From positions 62,001-126,000 of the forward strand of contig CAWBCW010000021.1 of the NCBI GenBank assembly GCA_963787345.1: DNA of 64,000 nt, given 5' to 3'. The notes beneath the pieces were generated by a model that saw only the letters and a program-made list of their open reading frames with translations, did not search any database and was not told the DNA's origin. The stretch is from Bacillus_BD sp963787345. Lineage in GTDB: Bacteria; Bacillota; Bacilli; Bacillales; Cytobacillaceae. The position numbers and the translations under genes are program-made. Positions 61,507 to 64,000 of this stretch are shown here, one piece after another (within the stretch, counting starts at the first letter, position 1; each line of letters opens with the position of its first letter).

Positions 61507-61919
61507 ATTAGTAGAATCTTTCAGTATTACAATTAAAAATACATGGGGAATAGAAAATGCCCTTGGAAGGAGCTCTGATTAGAGAGTTAAGAAAGTCATT
61601 CAGCAAGAGTCTCTTTCTTATCCTATTAACTCAACCTTCGCAGAGTAAAATTGGCCAATAGGCTTTGATGTACCTAGGAAAACTAGAGATTCACTGTTTA
61701 AGTTGAATCATTCGTCTACATAGTTGTGCCACAATGGTCGTTATCGTTGGAGTGAGGGAATCAGTTTTTCTCCTTAAGCATTTTGTTAGTGCCGATCTTT
61801 CAACCATGCTATTATTTAGTTAAGAAATTTAAATGCAATTAAATATATTTAAATTAAATATATTTGAACTAAAGTATATTTATATCATAGATTGTAAACT
61901 TACAAAGGGGTGTTTTTAC
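61507..61919. other. Intergenic region and AT-rich promoter of the aldehyde dehydrogenase gene
   Basis: 413 nt. The first 300 nt show no gene. From 61833 an AT-only tract contains two tandem copies of ATTAAATATATTT, each palindromic at its centre, 60 nt before the dehydrogenase ATG. This could be an operator or a curved upstream element. Confidence 0.4.
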
Positions 61920-63380
61920 ATGAGTATTTTTCAAAAATACAATAAAAGTTTTATCAATGGCGAATGGATCGAGGGGCTTAGCGCTCGTAAAGTAGATATA
62001 TTAAATCCATATAATGATTCAGTTTTATCTACTGTTTCTTTAGCGAATGCTGAACAAGTGGCTGACACATTTGAAAGGGCAAAAGAAGCTCAAAAAGAAT
62101 GGGCTAAATCTACTCCTGAAACAAGAAGAGAAGTAATGAAAAAAGCAGCAACCTATTTGAAAGAAAATAGAGATGAGCTTATTAGGATCATGTCTCAAGA
62201 AACAGGCGGAACTTTGCTTAAATCAAATGTTGAACTAGATTTAACTTTAGAGGTTCTTGAGGCAGCTCCGAATTTTGTTGATCAAATTCATACAGTCCAA
62301 GAAGTGCCATCTGGAATTCCAGGTAAAACAAATCGCATTTATCGACTACCACTTGGAGTGATATCTTCTATATCTCCATTTAACTTTCCGATGAATCTTT
62401 CAATGAGGACGATTGCCCCAGCGATTGCTTTAGGGAATACAGTTGTTCACAAGCCTGGGATTCAAGTTGGATTTACTGGAGGAGCGATTATTGCGGCTGC
62501 CTTTGAATATGCAGGACTGCCAAAAGGTGTATTCAATATGATCTTAACGGATTCAAAGGAAATTGGTGATGATATGCTTACCAATCCGATCCCGAGATTA
62601 ATTAGTTTTACTGGTTCAACAGACGTTGGTCGTCATATTGGAAAAATTGCAGGGGAGAATTTAAAACGGGTCGCTCTCGAACTCGGTGGAAATAACCCAT
62701 TTGTCGTTCTTTCAGATGCAGACGTAGACCGAGCGGTAGATGCGGCTATCTTTGGCAAGTATATCCACCAGGGCCAAATTTGCATGAGTATTAATCGCAT
62801 CATTGTCCATAAAGACTTGTATGAAAACTTTACTCAAAAATTTGTAGAGCGTGCGAAACAGCTTCCATACGGAGATCAATTAGATTCTAAAACCGTCATT
62901 GGACCCCTTATTAATGAACGTCAAGTAGACAAAGTTCTTGGCTTAATTGAAGAAGCAAAAAATGCTGGAAGTAAACTTGCATTGGAAGGGAAAAAAGTTG
63001 GAAATGTATTAACTCCATTTATTTTCCGTGATGTGAAAAGTACAGATAAAATTGCGCAAGAGGAAATGTTTTCACCGGTCGTTTCTATTATTAAAGCGGA
63101 AACCGATGAGGAAGCGATTGAAATTGCAAACGAAACAGAATATGGGTTAACTTCTGCTATTTTTACAACTGATTTAGAAAAGGGAGAACAGTTTGCATTG
63201 CAAATTGATAGTGGAATGACTCATATCAATGATCAAACAGTGAACGATGCACCTAATATTCCATTTGGTGGGAATAAAGCGAGTGGCTTAGGTCGTTTTG
63301 GTAATCCTTATATGTTGGATGAATTTACAACAATGAAATGGGTTTCTAGTCAAACGAAATATCGTGAATTTCCTTTTTAA
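61920..63380 (+). CDS. Aryl-/vanillin-type aldehyde dehydrogenase (YfmT-like)
   Basis: 486 residues from ATG 61920 (AAAGGGGTG upstream); the open frame starts at 61833 but covers the AT-rich tract. ALDH motifs: ISPFNFPMNLS (catalytic Asn), FTGSTDVGRHIG (NAD loop), ALELGGNNPF (general-base Glu) and QGQICMSINR (nucleophile Cys). EEMFSPV follows near the C-terminus. The benzaldehyde/vanillin subgroup is suggested by overall pattern and by the following alcohol dehydrogenase gene. It would oxidise an aromatic aldehyde to the acid feeding PobA. Confidence 0.87.
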   Translation: MSIFQKYNKSFINGEWIEGLSARKVDILNPYNDSVLSTVSLANAEQVADTFERAKEAQKEWAKSTPETRREVMKKAATYLKENRDELIRIMSQETGGTLLKSNVELDLTLEVLEAAPNFVDQIHTVQEVPSGIPGKTNRIYRLPLGVISSISPFNFPMNLSMRTIAPAIALGNTVVHKPGIQVGFTGGAIIAAAFEYAGLPKGVFNMILTDSKEIGDDMLTNPIPRLISFTGSTDVGRHIGKIAGENLKRVALELGGNNPFVVLSDADVDRAVDAAIFGKYIHQGQICMSINRIIVHKDLYENFTQKFVERAKQLPYGDQLDSKTVIGPLINERQVDKVLGLIEEAKNAGSKLALEGKKVGNVLTPFIFRDVKSTDKIAQEEMFSPVVSIIKAETDEEAIEIANETEYGLTSAIFTTDLEKGEQFALQIDSGMTHINDQTVNDAPNIPFGGNKASGLGRFGNPYMLDEFTTMKWVSSQTKYREFPF

Positions 63381-63450
63381 TCTAATTGCAACTTTAATTT
63401 TACTAAAATTTAAAATAATGAGATATGAACAAACGTAAGGAGGGGAAACG

Positions 63451-64000
63451 ATGAAAATTACAGCTGCAGTTACACCTGGACAAGGTCAGGATTTCATTCT
63501 TGAAGAAGTAGAATTAGCAGTCCCAAAGGCAAATGAAGTTCTAGTGAAAATTGTTGCTACAGGTGTTTGTCATACGGATGCAGTTGCACGTGATGAGGCA
63601 ATCGCACCCCTGCCTGCAGTACTTGGACATGAGGGCTCAGGTATTGTAGAAGAAGTTGGTGAAGGTGTTACACGTTTGGCCAAAGGAGATCATGTTGTAT
63701 TATCATTCGCTCATTGTGGCCACTGCGATAACTGTTTAACGGGTCACCCAACAGTTTGTGAAACGTTCAATGACTTAAACTTTGGTGGTATGCATGACGA
63801 TCACACACATCGATTATCAAGAGATGGTCAACCACTTTCAACATTCTTCGGTCAATCTTCATTTGGTACATTTGCCATTGCTCACGAGCGCAATGTTGTC
63901 AAAGTGGATAAAGATGTAGATTTAGCTATATTAGGTCCTTTAGGCTGTGGTATTCAAACAGGGGCAGGTACCGTTTTAAATAGAATCAAGCCAGAATTTG
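63451..64000 (+). CDS. Zinc-dependent alcohol dehydrogenase (aryl-alcohol type), 3' truncated by window
   Basis: ATG 63451 has AAGGAGGGG upstream, and the frame is open to the window end (183 codons; about 365 expected). The catalytic zinc ligands are in GVCHTDAV and GHEGSGIVEEVGEGV. The structural zinc site is CGHCDNCLTGHPTVC. The start of the cofactor domain, LGPLGCGIQTGAGTVLN, matches benzyl-alcohol/AdhB-type class III-like enzymes. With the preceding aldehyde dehydrogenase it would convert an aromatic alcohol to the acid in two steps. Confidence 0.88.
   Translation, partial: MKITAAVTPGQGQDFILEEVELAVPKANEVLVKIVATGVCHTDAVARDEAIAPLPAVLGHEGSGIVEEVGEGVTRLAKGDHVVLSFAHCGHCDNCLTGHPTVCETFNDLNFGGMHDDHTHRLSRDGQPLSTFFGQSSFGTFAIAHERNVVKVDKDVDLAILGPLGCGIQTGAGTVLNRIKPEF

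Noticed and set aside
1..64000. tRNA or rRNA genes
   Set aside because: No cloverleaf with a GTTCRANYC arm and no rRNA-like block was found on reading either strand.

Overview
The window reads as chromosomal DNA of a low-GC, endospore-forming Bacillaceae (Bacillus sensu lato). Strong GGAGG-type ribosome sites, GTG/TTG starts, lipoboxes, many intrinsic terminators and recognisable Bacillus families (YhfW, DUF2515/YppC, SqhC-type cyclase, paired SMR proteins, MhqO/AzoR/DoxX quinone-stress proteins, CBO0543 membrane proteins) all point that way. Assignments come from reading the sequence by eye; no database search was possible. Layout: 1-930 is the right part of an IS200/IS605 element (TnpB plus probable guide-RNA end) that abuts a NMT1/SsuA-like lipoprotein gene and an SDR. 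2.8-12 kb is patchy accessory DNA: an IS3 relic, a nucleotidyltransferase, an IS605 end relic, an M20 peptidase, a frameshifted membrane protein, a methyltransferase, a SAP-domain protein, a hydrolase and a frameshifted PQQ-type sugar dehydrogenase. 12.0-15.6 kb is an ABC exporter plus two-component module with phased repeats in its promoter. 15.8-20.2 kb carries carbonic anhydrase, a TPP enzyme and a YhfW-like FAD/Rieske protein. 20.5-27.8 kb is a DeoR-controlled UgpABCE-like importer with a PHP phosphoesterase and a HAD phosphatase. 27.8-28.8 kb holds a long structured leader ahead of an SMR pair. 29-34.1 kb holds an ECF sigma / winged-helix / HAAS-SEDS operon, an SRPBCC protein and a DnaQ-BRCT protein, bracketed by about 105-nt near-identical direct repeats. 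35-43 kb is a quinone/flavin stress region (DoxX, AzoR, ring-cleaving dioxygenase, flavin reductases) that surrounds an unusual 880-residue protein combining a PfkB-like domain, an AAA-type ATPase and a RyR domain. 43.4-48.4 kb is a terpenoid region (FAD desaturase, DUF2515, squalene-hopene-type cyclase). 48.4-53.8 kb is an arylsulfotransferase-like gene with a sulfonate-type ABC transporter whose ATPase is frameshifted, and an amidohydrolase. 54-58.4 kb has a stress SDR and an OpuC-like compatible-solute transporter whose ATPase is also frameshifted. 59-64 kb is aromatic catabolism: PobA, an ACMSD-family hydrolase/decarboxylase, an aryl-aldehyde dehydrogenase and a zinc alcohol dehydrogenase cut by the window end. 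Three themes cut across the region. Small dispersed repeats are common (a recurrent intergenic palindrome family, a two-copy structured 70-mer, IS605 end relics). Four genes each carry one apparent single-base frameshift. The best candidate for an undescribed system is the PfkB-AAA-RyR protein, followed by the structured leader at 27.85-28.16 kb and the sigma/HAAS-SEDS cassette.
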